Shown here one piece after another: positions 9,508 through 18,787 of a stretch of DNA of 64,000 bases. A program made the position numbers and the translations under genes. Source of the DNA: JARBAK01 sp034472185 (GTDB lineage Bacteria; Pseudomonadota; Alphaproteobacteria; Rickettsiales; Midichloriaceae); assembly GCA_034472185.1 (NCBI GenBank), contig JARBAK010000001.1, positions 682,001 through 746,000 of the forward strand. Reading direction: 5' to 3'. Numbering within the stretch: position 1 is the first letter of the stretch; the number at the start of each line of letters is the position of its first letter. The notes below the pieces were generated by a model, which made no database searches, had not been told where the DNA came from, and worked only from the letters and a program-made list of their open reading frames with translations.

Positions 9508-10113
9508 CTATACGTTTCCTACATAATGTACATAATGATTATTACTGGTAAGGCCAATTGATTCCATAAGTCCCTTCCAATTATTATGACGTTTTGTTTT
9601 TGAAGGAAAAATTAGGTCAACTGATGGTTCGAATAAGAACCATTTATTTTCTGCGATTTCTTCTTCCAATTGTCCCGCTTCCCAAGTACTTATACCCTTT
9701 ATAAGTACTAATTTGCTAGGCACTTCCCCGTGCATAATGTCTTTTAAGAATCGATCCATATCTGTGCGTATGTTTAGTCCACAATAGCTGTTTTTAACAC
9801 TATTATGCTGCTCTCTGCTACTAATGGCCATTATCGTTTCGGTATTTATTGGCCCACCAAAGAGCATAGGATAGCGTTTTTGTGTCTTAGGTGATTTTTT
9901 GTTAATAGAGGGGGTATTTAACTCTAGAAATACTGCATAATGCTTAAGTAACTGTGGAATCGTTATACTACAAATGCATTGATTAAGCATTACACCAATG
10001 GTTCCATTCTCATTATGAGAGCAGATATATATTATCGCGTGTTCAAAATATAGGTCACTTATATGGGGTGGGGCTATAAGAACTTTACCCTCTAAAGAGT
10101 TAAGGTCTAGCAT
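9508..10113 (-). CDS. yqgE: YqgE/AlgH family protein (UPF0301)
   Basis: A 201-residue cytoplasmic protein that starts LEGKVLIAPPHISDLYFEHA and continues ICSHNENGTIGVMLNQ, the signature N-terminal block of the YqgE/AlgH family. GGPI and the IKGISTWEAGQLEEEIAENK block follow. The biochemical function is unknown; the family includes a proposed alginate regulator, but that role is unlikely here. Length is normal (about 185-205). The start at 10113 is an ATG directly before the conserved block. It is downstream of trxB on the same strand. Confidence 0.93.
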   Translation of the reverse strand: MLDLNSLEGKVLIAPPHISDLYFEHAIIYICSHNENGTIGVMLNQCICSITIPQLLKHYAVFLELNTPSINKKSPKTQKRYPMLFGGPINTETIMAISSREQHNSVKNSYCGLNIRTDMDRFLKDIMHGEVPSKLVLIKGISTWEAGQLEEEIAENKWFLFEPSVDLIFPSKTKRHNNWKGLMESIGLTSNNHYVHYVGNV

Positions 10114-10190
10114 ATTAGCATATATTATAATTCCAATTACTGTTGAAGAGCATAGATCTCTAATCAGCTACATTACTACTTCATAATGTG

Positions 10191-11162
10191 TTAATCATGT
10201 GATATGTCAAGATTGCTGAGATATTTTTCAGCTGCTAAAGCAGCCATACATCCCGTTCCTGCTGCTGTAACTGCTTGTTTATAGATTTTATCTTGTACAT
10301 CACCTGCAGCGAAGACTCCCTTAATATTAGTCTCTATTCCCGTCGGTGATGTTACTATATATCCCTCATTATCTAGCTCTAATTGTCTTTTAAAGACTGT
10401 AGTATTTGGTTGATGACCGATTGCTATGAAAATTCCCGATATATCTATTTTCCTCATTTCATTGTTTTGAGTACTGCGTAATACAGCGCCTGTTACTTCT
10501 TTCGGATTATCGCTTCCTATTACTTCTGCCAATTCGGTATTCCAGAGTATTTCTATTTTAGAATTTTTTAGCAGTTTATTGCTCATTATTTTTTCTGCTC
10601 GCAATGTATTTCTTCTGTGTACTAAAAGAACTTTTTCAGCATATATGGCTAAATATAGAGCTTCTTCTACTGCAACATTGCCACCTCCCACTACAATTAC
10701 TTTTTTATTACGATAGAAAGGTGCATCGCAGACTGCACATCCAGAAACACCAAAACCCCTATACTTTTGCTCACTTGCGAGCCCTAGCCATTTTGCATCT
10801 GCACCTGAGCATATTATTATACTGAGTGCTTTAAAATCTCCTGCTGCTTCTGTACTAACCGTGAGTGGATATGATGAAAAATCAGCATTGATCACAGAGT
10901 CATTTACTATATGTGTGCCGAATTTTATTGCCTGTTGTTTCATTCGTTCCATTAAATCAGGACCGGAGACAGAATCTATAAATCCTGGATAATTCTCTAT
11001 GTATGAAGTAGTGATAAGCTGTCCTCCTTGTTGGGGGCCTGAGATAAGCATGGGTGCAAGATCAGCACGTGCTGCATATATGGCGGCAGTATAACCTGCT
11101 GGTCCAGAACCGATTATAAGTAGCTTAGTTTTTGTGGTATTTGTAGTAGTATTAAGAGACAT
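10191..11162 (-). CDS. trxB: Thioredoxin-disulfide reductase
   Basis: TrxB is a flavoprotein that passes electrons from NADPH to thioredoxin in the cytoplasm. The 323-residue protein has the FAD loop GSGPAGYTAA near the N-terminus, the redox-active CAVC motif followed by DAPFY, the NADPH loop GGGNVAVEEA, and the C-terminal FAD-binding block GVFAAGDVQD. All catalytic elements are present and the length is normal. ribF, which makes FAD, lies about 90 bases upstream on the same strand, a plausible cofactor-supply pairing, although the gap leaves an operon uncertain. Confidence 0.97.
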   Translation of the reverse strand: MSLNTTTNTTKTKLLIIGSGPAGYTAAIYAARADLAPMLISGPQQGGQLITTSYIENYPGFIDSVSGPDLMERMKQQAIKFGTHIVNDSVINADFSSYPLTVSTEAAGDFKALSIIICSGADAKWLGLASEQKYRGFGVSGCAVCDAPFYRNKKVIVVGGGNVAVEEALYLAIYAEKVLLVHRRNTLRAEKIMSNKLLKNSKIEILWNTELAEVIGSDNPKEVTGAVLRSTQNNEMRKIDISGIFIAIGHQPNTTVFKRQLELDNEGYIVTSPTGIETNIKGVFAAGDVQDKIYKQAVTAAGTGCMAALAAEKYLSNLDISHD

Positions 11163-11254
11163 AAGAGAGTGGGATTATTACGATCAGTAAATAAAGATAA
11201 GATGATAAAAACGAAAACGACGTTTTACATATGTCTTTAGTCTACATAGATATT

Positions 11255-12268
11255 TTATATGCAAAGCCATTTTAGAGATATATCATTTTGAAGTGTATAT
11301 TGTGTATTGCAAATGTCACTTTTGATTTGATCTTTTAGTATGGACAACTCAGAAAATTTTTTCTCGGGACGAATAAATTTTAAAAACTCTATTAAGACAT
11401 GTGCACCGCATATGTCTTGGTTAAAATCTAGGATATGTACTTCAAGTACTGGTATTATTGGATTATTATGTAGTGTTGGTCTAGAGCCTAAGTATGCAAT
11501 TCCGTAATATTTAAAAGTTGCATGCAACACTCTCACGGCATAGACGCCGTAGGCTGGATATTGTTTAGAAGCAAATTCATGTATTTTTTGTGTAGGGGGG
11601 AGAATATTGTTTTCTAGATCAGCCAAATTAATATTGGCAGTGTGCAATCCTAGTTTTGTATATGCTATTCCCTGTCCTTTAGTTACTATTCCTTCAATAG
11701 AATAGGCTCTTCCTAAAAATAGTGCAGTTAATCCTACTGCCCCTGCATTTAATGTTTCTCGAATTCTAGAAGAAGAAATAGCCATTCCTTCCCTGTAAAT
11801 TGTGTTTATTGCTTGAAACTGAAAAGAATGTTTTTTTGCTAATTCATTTATAAGCTGCACATTTCCTTTACCCTTTCTTCCAAATAGGAAGTTACGTCCG
11901 GCAATTAGATATTGTATATTAATATGTGGTAGTAGTAATTTCTCGATAAAATCAATACTTTGAATATTGGCGATTTGGTCATTAAAATTAATAATTAATG
12001 TTGCATATAGACCTAGTTCTTTGAGTGCTTGGAGTTTTTGCTGTGTTGTAGCAAGAAAGCGATGCATTGCTCCTTTATAGCTGTTCAATACAGTAGCCGG
12101 ATGTGGTTCAAATATAATAGCTAGACTTTTAGATGCTGTGGAGATTGCTGTATTTATACAAGTTTTAATGATTTCTTGATGTCCTAAATGCAATCCATCA
12201 AAATTACCGATAGTAACGCAATAGGGGATATAAGAATCTATGAGATCTATATTGCGAAATACATACAT
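11255..12268 (-). CDS. ribF: Bifunctional riboflavin kinase / FAD synthetase RibF
   Basis: RibF phosphorylates riboflavin to FMN and adenylylates FMN to FAD. The 337-residue protein has the N-terminal nucleotidyltransferase domain with TIGNFDGLHLGHQ (HxGH-type motif), FEPHP, and the AGRNFLFGRKGKGN block, then SSSRIRETL before the kinase domain (about residues 180-310) with GxVxKGQ-like and YGVYAVRV strands and ending in KFIRPEKKF. Length is slightly above the usual 305-320. It supplies cofactor for flavoproteins such as TrxB next to it and is 20 bases downstream of the adenosine deaminase gene. Confidence 0.93.
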   Translation of the reverse strand: MYVFRNIDLIDSYIPYCVTIGNFDGLHLGHQEIIKTCINTAISTASKSLAIIFEPHPATVLNSYKGAMHRFLATTQQKLQALKELGLYATLIINFNDQIANIQSIDFIEKLLLPHINIQYLIAGRNFLFGRKGKGNVQLINELAKKHSFQFQAINTIYREGMAISSSRIRETLNAGAVGLTALFLGRAYSIEGIVTKGQGIAYTKLGLHTANINLADLENNILPPTQKIHEFASKQYPAYGVYAVRVLHATFKYYGIAYLGSRPTLHNNPIIPVLEVHILDFNQDICGAHVLIEFLKFIRPEKKFSELSILKDQIKSDICNTQYTLQNDISLKWLCI

Positions 12269-12287
12269 AGTAAATTATGTATTTATA

Positions 12288-13322
12288 TTATTGATTCGCT
12301 TTTTTAGATATAAAGGTATGTTTGAACCCCTGTTGTACAATTGCTGCCATCTCGTCTAAGGTGACAATATTGTTATCCAATAGCATTGCTAACTCCTGTT
12401 TAATAGTAGTTTGAAGCAACTCTGGACCATCAGTGTTTATAGTAAAGTGTACACCTCTATCAATAAATGTACGAACAATATATCGTAACTCATTTATATC
12501 TCTAATTATGCCCAACATAATATTGGAAGTGGGACATATTTCTAAACATATACCTGAGCTTGCTAATTTATCCATAAGCCTCGGATTAGAGTGTGCTTTA
12601 ATACCATGTCCTATTCTATTAAGAGGAAATAGATCTACCACTTCTTCCATTTCTTCTGATGATCCCTCTTCTCCAAGGTGGATAGTAGTTTTCAACCCTT
12701 GCCTATTAGCTTCTTTATATAAACTAGCGTAATCGTGATAACGGAAGCTCTCCCCCCTAGGACCAGCTATATCAATCCCAACAATTCCGCGGCTTTTATA
12801 CTTTATAGCTTTTTCAAGAATGATGGAATTTTCTTTAAGAGAAAGCCTTCGATCGAACTCTAAAATAAGTCCAGCGCTTACCTCAGGAAAAGCGATCATA
12901 CTTCGCTCTAATGCGTAAATAGTTGCAATAATAATCTGATCTAAGTCATGAGCGCCTTTGTTGTTTCTTAACATTGGGCAGAATCTCAATTCTAAGCACG
13001 CGATATTATTACGTCTATAAGCTCCACTTACAGCGTCATATACTACCCTGTCCATAGCATATGGGCTGGATTGAATTTTCTCTGCTAGATCAAAGAACTT
13101 CAAATACTTGTTAAGTCTAACAGTTTCATCATTACCTGAAATTTTTTCTTTTACTACAAGCATTCTTTCAAAATCCCAGTAATTTTTTACGGGCATAGCC
13201 AAACCACACTCATGAGCTATATCCCAAAGCAATGCCGGATTAGTTACGCTTCCTATATGTACATGAAGATCCGTAAGATTAGGATTCGAAGAGAAAAACT
13301 CACTACTTTTAGAAGCTGTCAT
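12288..13322 (-). CDS. add: Adenosine deaminase family protein
   Basis: A metal-dependent amidohydrolase of 344 residues that should deaminate adenosine (or adenine) to inosine (or hypoxanthine) in purine salvage. Zinc ligands are visible in TDLHVHIGS (HxH on strand 1), TIHLGEEGSS (His plus catalytic Glu), the GHGIKA block, and INTDGPELL (catalytic Asp). The N-terminal block is HVHIGS instead of the more common HLHLEGS, so substrate preference (adenosine, adenine or a modified nucleoside) is open. It is 30 bases downstream of guaB on the same strand, which supports a purine interconversion module leading toward GMP. Confidence 0.85.
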   Translation of the reverse strand: MTASKSSEFFSSNPNLTDLHVHIGSVTNPALLWDIAHECGLAMPVKNYWDFERMLVVKEKISGNDETVRLNKYLKFFDLAEKIQSSPYAMDRVVYDAVSGAYRRNNIACLELRFCPMLRNNKGAHDLDQIIIATIYALERSMIAFPEVSAGLILEFDRRLSLKENSIILEKAIKYKSRGIVGIDIAGPRGESFRYHDYASLYKEANRQGLKTTIHLGEEGSSEEMEEVVDLFPLNRIGHGIKAHSNPRLMDKLASSGICLEICPTSNIMLGIIRDINELRYIVRTFIDRGVHFTINTDGPELLQTTIKQELAMLLDNNIVTLDEMAAIVQQGFKHTFISKKANQ

Positions 13323-13352
13323 ATTGTCTTATTTTTTAAACACAAATTCAAA

Positions 13353-14405
13353 TCAACAGTCGTAATTATTTTCATTTTGGTAATCAAACAGATTATGTGG
13401 GTGGCTTTCCTTAACGCCTGCGGGACTGACTTCTATGAATTGCGCTCTTTCCCACATTTCCTGTATATTTCTAGCACCTATAAGTCCCATGGCTGCTTTA
13501 AGCCCCCCTACAAGTTGATGGATTTGTGAACATAGAGACCCCTTATAATGTACTACACCAGACACTCCCATAGAAATTTTTTCACGTAGTTTTTCTTGTT
13601 CATATCTATCTGCGACAACATTTGAATCTAATACATCGGTTGAGCCCATACCCCTGTATTTTTTAAATTTCTCTCCCCTGATCTCGATAACTTCTCCTGG
13701 CGTTTCGTCTGTTCCTGATAACAGATTACCAAGCATAACACAGCTACTTCCCGCTGCTATTGCTTTTGCTATATCACCAGAGTTTCTGATCCCTCCATCT
13801 GCTGTGATTGGTATCTTTTTGGCATGTGTTATCTCTACTACTTGTTGTATAGCAGAAAACTGAGGCACGCCCACACCAGTTATAACGCGCATTGTACAAA
13901 TAGAGCCAGGTCCTACTCCAACTCGCAATCCGTCTGCAAAATCTGCGTAAATTTCGGCTGCTTCCTTGGTGCCAATACTGCCGCATATTAGGTCACCACG
14001 TATCATTCCTTTGATTTTCATGGCGCTATCTACAATATCGGTTTTTATCCCATGTGAAACATCTATCAAAATTACATCAGCTCCTTCTGCGTCTAGAGCC
14101 TTAACTCTTTCGTGATCGAATGGACCTACAGCAGCACCGACTAACAGATTTAAGGCTTTTACTTGTTTTACCACCTGTGCCTGTTCTGCGATCGACATAT
14201 TGCGGTGGACAATACCTATGCCACCGAGTTTTGCTAAAGCAATAGCCATAGCACCACCTGTAACAGTGTCCATGGGAGACGCTACAATAGGCAAGTCTAT
14301 CGCAACACGCTTAGAAACTTTAGTCCGTGCATCTCCTTCGAAAGGTCCTATAGAAGAAACCCTTGGTAAAAGCATAACATCATCAAATGTCAGATATCTT
14401 TTCAT
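13353..14405 (-). CDS. guaB: IMP dehydrogenase lacking the CBS regulatory domain
   Basis: IMP dehydrogenase oxidises IMP to XMP with NAD, the committed step to GMP. The core is intact: ASPMDTVTGGAMA, the IDVSHG strand, the catalytic loop GVGPGSICTMR with Cys about 170, YRGMGS, the DRYEQ flap with the Arg-Tyr pair, and GVVHYKG. Only 350 residues are present instead of about 490, because the tandem CBS (Bateman) module normally inserted after the HRNMSIAEQ block (about residue 80) is absent. The join is clean, so this is a domain-less enzyme and not a pseudogene. GMP reductase is less likely because the IMPDH flap and ICTxRxxTGVGVPQ are kept. Confidence 0.92.
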   Translation of the reverse strand: MKRYLTFDDVMLLPRVSSIGPFEGDARTKVSKRVAIDLPIVASPMDTVTGGAMAIALAKLGGIGIVHRNMSIAEQAQVVKQVKALNLLVGAAVGPFDHERVKALDAEGADVILIDVSHGIKTDIVDSAMKIKGMIRGDLICGSIGTKEAAEIYADFADGLRVGVGPGSICTMRVITGVGVPQFSAIQQVVEITHAKKIPITADGGIRNSGDIAKAIAAGSSCVMLGNLLSGTDETPGEVIEIRGEKFKKYRGMGSTDVLDSNVVADRYEQEKLREKISMGVSGVVHYKGSLCSQIHQLVGGLKAAMGLIGARNIQEMWERAQFIEVSPAGVKESHPHNLFDYQNENNYDC

Positions 14406-14499
14406 TACTTGTCATCTGAACTACACGTTACAATGGGCATAGTCGCAAGATGCCCATTGTATACGATCAATTTCTTCCAAAGCATTAGCGCTCTCGCGA

Positions 14500-14988
14500 C
14501 TATGCAAATTCGATACTGCCCATATCTGTGGAATTATCAAAAAGAGCAAGAGACGTATTATCTATGGTGTCTATACTAATTTGCGGGACTGCTAATAAAG
14601 CATCATCTTCTGTCTTCTCAGTGATGTCCCACATCTGTAGAAAAGATGCCTCAGTACTATTAGTATTGTTGCCTTCAGATGAACCGCCATTTGTCTCTAT
14701 ATTATAATTGCTTCCTTCGCCGAACATCTCTGCTACTGATTCTCCATATGTTGCGAAAGCGGGTATCAAAAAACAAAGAGCAGCTCCTCCAAAGAAGATC
14801 GATATTTTTTTACAGTCGTTAGCATGTACGGTGTGTCTATTTCCCGTTTCATGCTCTACTCCGTCTATTATCCTTACTTCTACTGATTCTCCTACTGCTT
14901 CGCCTTCAGGAACATACCATTGTGTAATCTGAGTAGCTACAAAACAGCCGCTCCAAATTCCCCACCAGCCTCCTGTACCTATATGCAT
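14500..14988 (-). CDS. Unknown membrane protein with acidic, asparagine/serine-rich tail
   Basis: No recognised family. The ATG at 14988 (162 residues) is preferred over a TTG at 15018 because AAAGG lies about seven bases before it. The product begins with a glycine/tryptophan-rich hydrophobic stretch (HIGTGGWWGIWSGCF), then a polar segment, a second hydrophobic segment (ISIFFGGAALCFLIPAFATY, about residues 80-99) and an acidic tail rich in Asn, Ser, Glu and Asp. It therefore looks like a small membrane protein with a soluble acidic domain. It lies between guaB and the BamB-like gene; function cannot be inferred. Confidence 0.6.
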   Translation of the reverse strand: MHIGTGGWWGIWSGCFVATQITQWYVPEGEAVGESVEVRIIDGVEHETGNRHTVHANDCKKISIFFGGAALCFLIPAFATYGESVAEMFGEGSNYNIETNGGSSEGNNTNSTEASFLQMWDITEKTEDDALLAVPQISIDTIDNTSLALFDNSTDMGSIEFA

Positions 14989-15144
14989 AATCCGACCTTT
15001 TACGAATTTTATTAACAATTATCTATACACAAGCATGCTTTTAAAAAGCACTGCATATAAAAAAAATAGTAAAGACGTCCTTTAACTATTTCGCTAAGTA
15101 TATGCGTACCTCCTTAAGAGTCAACACTAATGACGCTGATGCCC

Positions 15145-16452
15145 TTAAGTAATTCGCATTATACTGCCATTATTTCCCACAATGTAGACATATTTTCCTA
15201 TAAATATAGGCTGTATATTTGTTTTTATTTTCAAGTTGAATTGATAGTTAAGCTTTCCTGTTAAGGCATCGAAACACAGCAGAGTACCCCCTGATCCTAG
15301 AGTTACTATATTGTTCCCCGCAACAATAGGTGAAGTATATTCTCTATCAGGGTTTCGTGTTACATTCTTTAAATCTGCTATCCATTTAATTCCTCCTGTA
15401 TGACTGTAAATAGCGATAAGTTTACGACCCTCATTGAGGGCATATACGAAATCTCCACTGCCCCAGAATGGTGCCGTCACGTTGAATTTCTTTTGCCATA
15501 TAAAATTTTGCTGAGTGAGAGAAAGGGCGGTTATCCCTTCTAAACTGTTTAGGGAAAAAAGCCTATTTTGCTTTGTATCAAATACGGGTTGGCAAGACAC
15601 TATATCTAAAGTTGCTTGTATAAAATTTGTGGATAGGGTTTTCTTTTCGAAAGGAGGGATTTTAATCATTTTTTCAATATCTATAATACTAAGCATTCCT
15701 TTTGTATCTTGTATGCCGACCAAACCATTTTCCAATTCTACTGGAGCTGCACTTACTATAGATTTTTCTATCTTAAGGCCTCTAGGCCCTGGAAATGATG
15801 CCAATACATCACCATGAGTTGCATTTAGTATAAAGGCTATCCCGTCATTCCCCTGAAGTATCAATTTATTATTTACTATCAGTGGTACTGATTTTATTGG
15901 ACTTGAAAGTTTACGGGACCATAGAAGCTTTCCAGTATTAGTATTGAAAGCTGCCACCTCATTTATACCTGCAGTGACGAATATTTTATCTTCCCATGAC
16001 AACAGCCCCCCCCCTGAAATCTGGATATTTTTATGCTTAACATTAAAAGATTTAAAAAATGTATTTTCCCATAAAGTTGTTGTCTTTATAAGATCAATGG
16101 CACTTAATCTTCCATTTTGCTCCAATATCACCATCCTGTCACGTAGGATTAGAGGGAGAGTAACCGGTGGTTTAGAATTACCCTTTATTGAAAATTTTGT
16201 ATCTATACGGCCTGAAAACCTTTCAAAGTCCATTAAAATATTGCCGAAACCACTATATGTGCTGCGGTTAAAGCAGGGCCTAGGATATTGAGGTCCTATT
16301 GATAAATTTTTACTAGAGAGATCTGTATTAACAATTAATTCATCAATTGCATTACTAATGATTGAGATTCTTGTTCCTGGGACGGGCTCTTTTTTTTCAT
16401 TAGCACAGCTTGAGAGTAGGATTATTGTGGCGAGCAAGATATAAGGATACAT
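15145..16452 (-). CDS. bamB: PQQ-like beta-propeller lipoprotein, probable BamB
   Basis: Probable BamB, a lipoprotein of the BAM complex that inserts outer membrane beta-barrels. The frame opens at 16581, but an ATG at 16452 directly precedes a lipoprotein signal (YPYILLATIILLSSC), so I use that start (about 435 residues). After the lipidation cysteine follow repeated WD-like blades typical of PQQ propellers: LLSWEDKIFVTAG followed by AAFNTNTGKLLW, LVGIQDTKGMLSIID, FVYALNEGRKLIAI, and IVTLGSGGTLLCFDALTGKL. It would serve barrels such as the P44-like protein at 25.3 kb. Sequence conservation of BamB is low, so the symbol is an inference from fold, signal and length. Confidence 0.75.
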   Translation of the reverse strand: MYPYILLATIILLSSCANEKKEPVPGTRISIISNAIDELIVNTDLSSKNLSIGPQYPRPCFNRSTYSGFGNILMDFERFSGRIDTKFSIKGNSKPPVTLPLILRDRMVILEQNGRLSAIDLIKTTTLWENTFFKSFNVKHKNIQISGGGLLSWEDKIFVTAGINEVAAFNTNTGKLLWSRKLSSPIKSVPLIVNNKLILQGNDGIAFILNATHGDVLASFPGPRGLKIEKSIVSAAPVELENGLVGIQDTKGMLSIIDIEKMIKIPPFEKKTLSTNFIQATLDIVSCQPVFDTKQNRLFSLNSLEGITALSLTQQNFIWQKKFNVTAPFWGSGDFVYALNEGRKLIAIYSHTGGIKWIADLKNVTRNPDREYTSPIVAGNNIVTLGSGGTLLCFDALTGKLNYQFNLKIKTNIQPIFIGKYVYIVGNNGSIMRIT

Positions 16453-16595
16453 CCAAATTTTGAGCGGCTTTCCAATAAATTTTAACGAATAAGCAAGTTG
16501 AAACATAGAAATAAAATTTGACAATATATTTATATTAAGATCAAAGACTTTGTTGCTATCAACAACAAAATTTAATTGCATGAAGTGAAAAACGG

Positions 16596-16667
16596 TGCCG
16601 AAGAGAGGATTTGAACCCCCGACCTACTGATTACGAATCAGTTGCACTACCACTGTGCTACTTCGGC
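16596..16667 (-). tRNA. tRNA-Thr (anticodon CGT)
   Basis: On the minus strand the 72-base sequence folds as a cloverleaf: acceptor GCCGAAG pairs with CTTCGGC, the anticodon stem ACTGA/TCAGT encloses TTCGTAA with anticodon CGT, and the T arm contains GGTTCAAATCC. The discriminator base is A, followed by CC but then G, so the complete CCA end is not encoded and must be added by Cca. Confidence 0.95.
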
Positions 16668-16824
16668 CCTTTGTTATTTCCCCGGAAGTGAGCGTTAGTC
16701 TTATGCGATACCATAATCAATCTTATTGGAGGAGGCTCCAGACCTCATGCTACCGCTTGGTGATTCAAGCATAACATAGGTAAAACTGCTAGTCTTTATT
16801 TGATACTCTATTAAATTTTTCACC

Positions 16825-17985
16825 TTATAACGCGTGGTATTTATTACTTCGTGCTGCAACTAAGGGCGCGCATGTTATCCACCCTCCGCCAAGTACTGTG
16901 TTTCCTAAGTATAGCACGCAAGCTTGCCCCCTTGTGATAGTTGTTGGGTTTGTAAGTAATTCGACTTCAGCGATTTGTTCATTGAGAAATTTTACAATTG
17001 CTCTACTACCTGTATGCGTAGAACGCAGTTTAACTGTACATTCTAACGTTTTTCCTGCCTTGCAATTGATATTGTAGAGCCAATTTAAGTCCCGGATCCA
17101 TAAATTTCGTGTTTCTAAAAAACTTTGAGGCCCAACTACAACTTCATTTTTTTGAGCATCCAGTTCTAATACATATAGTGCCTCACTATAAGCGATTCCG
17201 AGTCCTTTTCTTTGTCCAACTGTGTAGTTTATAATACCATTGTGTTTACCGATTATTTTTGTTGAGGTATCATTTATTGTATTGCGGAGTACTATGTTTC
17301 CTTCACTGGGGAGTATACCGCCGTATTGTATAATATATTTTTTTATAAATTCTTTGTAATCTCCATTCTGTATAAAACAAATATCGCGACTTTCATCTTT
17401 TTTCGAGATGTGCAGTCCGTAATTTAACGCCATCTTCCGTACATCTGATTTATTAAACATTCCTAGAGGAAATATTGCGCTTTTTAGCTGATTTATTGTT
17501 ATATTAAATAAAAAATAGCTTTGGTCCTTAATTGGGTCTACTGCTTTATGAAGCGAAACACTTCCGTCTTTTGCGATAAATTTTTGTGCGTAATGACCTG
17601 TAGCTAATACATCAGCTCCCATTTTTTTACTAAAATCTAAGAGTGCACCAAATTTTACTGTTTTGTTACACATAGCGCATGGTATTGGAGTTTCGCCACT
17701 TGTATAACTTCTTACAAATATTTCTATTACCTCTTTGCGGAATATTTCCTCACAGTTTACGATGTAATGTGGAATCCCTATTTTGTCTGCAACAGCTTTG
17801 GCATCCAATATAGGTTGACTGACCTCAGAACATGGTAATGTGGCTGTAGGATGCAGTGTGTATAGCTGCATCGTCACTCCTATCACGTCATATCCTTGCT
17901 CATGTAGCATAGCAGCTGTAACAGAGCTATCGACCCCGCCCGACATTGCTACAACAACTTTAGTAGAAGATTTATACAATGACAT
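16825..17985 (-). CDS. mnmA: tRNA-specific 2-thiouridylase MnmA
   Basis: MnmA inserts sulfur at position 2 of the wobble uridine in tRNAs for Lys, Glu and Gln, using ATP and a sulfur relay. The 386-residue protein has the PP-loop VAMSGGVDSS at residues about 12-21, the first catalytic cysteine in PCAMCNKTVKF, the second in DICFI, and the YTVGQRKGLGI motif. Length and motifs are standard. It is on the minus strand downstream of about 180 bases shared with the divergent gene at 18173. Confidence 0.96.
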   Translation of the reverse strand: MSLYKSSTKVVVAMSGGVDSSVTAAMLHEQGYDVIGVTMQLYTLHPTATLPCSEVSQPILDAKAVADKIGIPHYIVNCEEIFRKEVIEIFVRSYTSGETPIPCAMCNKTVKFGALLDFSKKMGADVLATGHYAQKFIAKDGSVSLHKAVDPIKDQSYFLFNITINQLKSAIFPLGMFNKSDVRKMALNYGLHISKKDESRDICFIQNGDYKEFIKKYIIQYGGILPSEGNIVLRNTINDTSTKIIGKHNGIINYTVGQRKGLGIAYSEALYVLELDAQKNEVVVGPQSFLETRNLWIRDLNWLYNINCKAGKTLECTVKLRSTHTGSRAIVKFLNEQIAEVELLTNPTTITRGQACVLYLGNTVLGGGWITCAPLVAARSNKYHAL

Positions 17986-18172
17986 TTTGTGTACTAAAAG
18001 CCCTAAAATGTATGATTAATTATTGTTCTTATTTTATTCTATGCACAATTTGTGATTCCCACAATGTGTACTAGAACATTTGGTTGATCCGTATTAGAAT
18101 AAAGGATAGTGTATAGAGGGCAGGTTGACATACACTGCTATCTAAAGGCAACTTCTTACTAGGGTGGGTTAT

Positions 18173-18679
18173 ATGGGTTCATTTAAAAACGGATGGTCTT
18201 CTAGTACGAAGGAGGCATGGCGATTGCTTCAGGGGGTAGATGAGTGTGGCAAAAAATTTACGCAAGAATGTAAGACGCGCTTATCTGAGCATGAGATATC
18301 TAAATGGAGAGGTACGTTTGATGCAATGTGCACGAAATTAGAGAATCTTTTAGATGAAGTGACTGATTTAATAGATCAGGGGGTACCACCTGAAACAACG
18401 CTTCCACGATGGGGATTAAATGTAGTGGTTGAAAGCGAGAAGTGTATACATCAGTTAGCAAATTTAGAAGAGCGTGGTATGTATAGTGATACTGTTGTGC
18501 AGGATACTATAGAAAAGACAGTAGTACCTACCGTAGATGCTCTTATTGATTTTGGAAAAGACCTTGTGAAATCGCATGTTGACGTGAAAGAAGTTATACA
18601 AGAAGATGAAGAAGATAGTGATGCTGAGTCCTCTGATTTCAAGCTAAACGAGGCACAGAAAAGCAAAGCAGAGGAATAG
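18173..18679 (+). CDS. Unknown acidic soluble protein
   Basis: No recognised family. I choose the ATG at 18173 (168 residues) over a GTG at 18164 because AGGGTGG lies at a good distance before it. There is no signal peptide or membrane segment. Predicted largely helical, with Trp/Lys-rich N-terminus (GSFKNGWSSSTKEAWRLL), a central part with LENLLDEVTDLIDQG, and a strongly acidic C-terminal tail (EDEEDSDAESSD). It precedes smpB by 108 bases on the same strand. Acidic helical proteins of this sort in Rickettsiales include secreted effectors, but nothing here proves secretion. Confidence 0.65.
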   Translation: MGSFKNGWSSSTKEAWRLLQGVDECGKKFTQECKTRLSEHEISKWRGTFDAMCTKLENLLDEVTDLIDQGVPPETTLPRWGLNVVVESEKCIHQLANLEERGMYSDTVVQDTIEKTVVPTVDALIDFGKDLVKSHVDVKEVIQEDEEDSDAESSDFKLNEAQKSKAEE

Positions 18680-18787
18680 ATTGTTATGTAAATCTAATTA
18701 AATAAGGAGTAAAGGGGGTGTTTTAAATATGCTTGCTATGGCATACGCTGACTTTGAATGTGAACCATAAGGTAAGCTAGTAGTGGC

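Noticed and set aside
13353..14405. GMP reductase as the identity of the short GuaB-like enzyme
   Set aside because: The GSICTxRxxTGVGVPQ loop, the DRYEQ flap with Arg-Tyr and the GVVHYKG segment are IMP dehydrogenase features.
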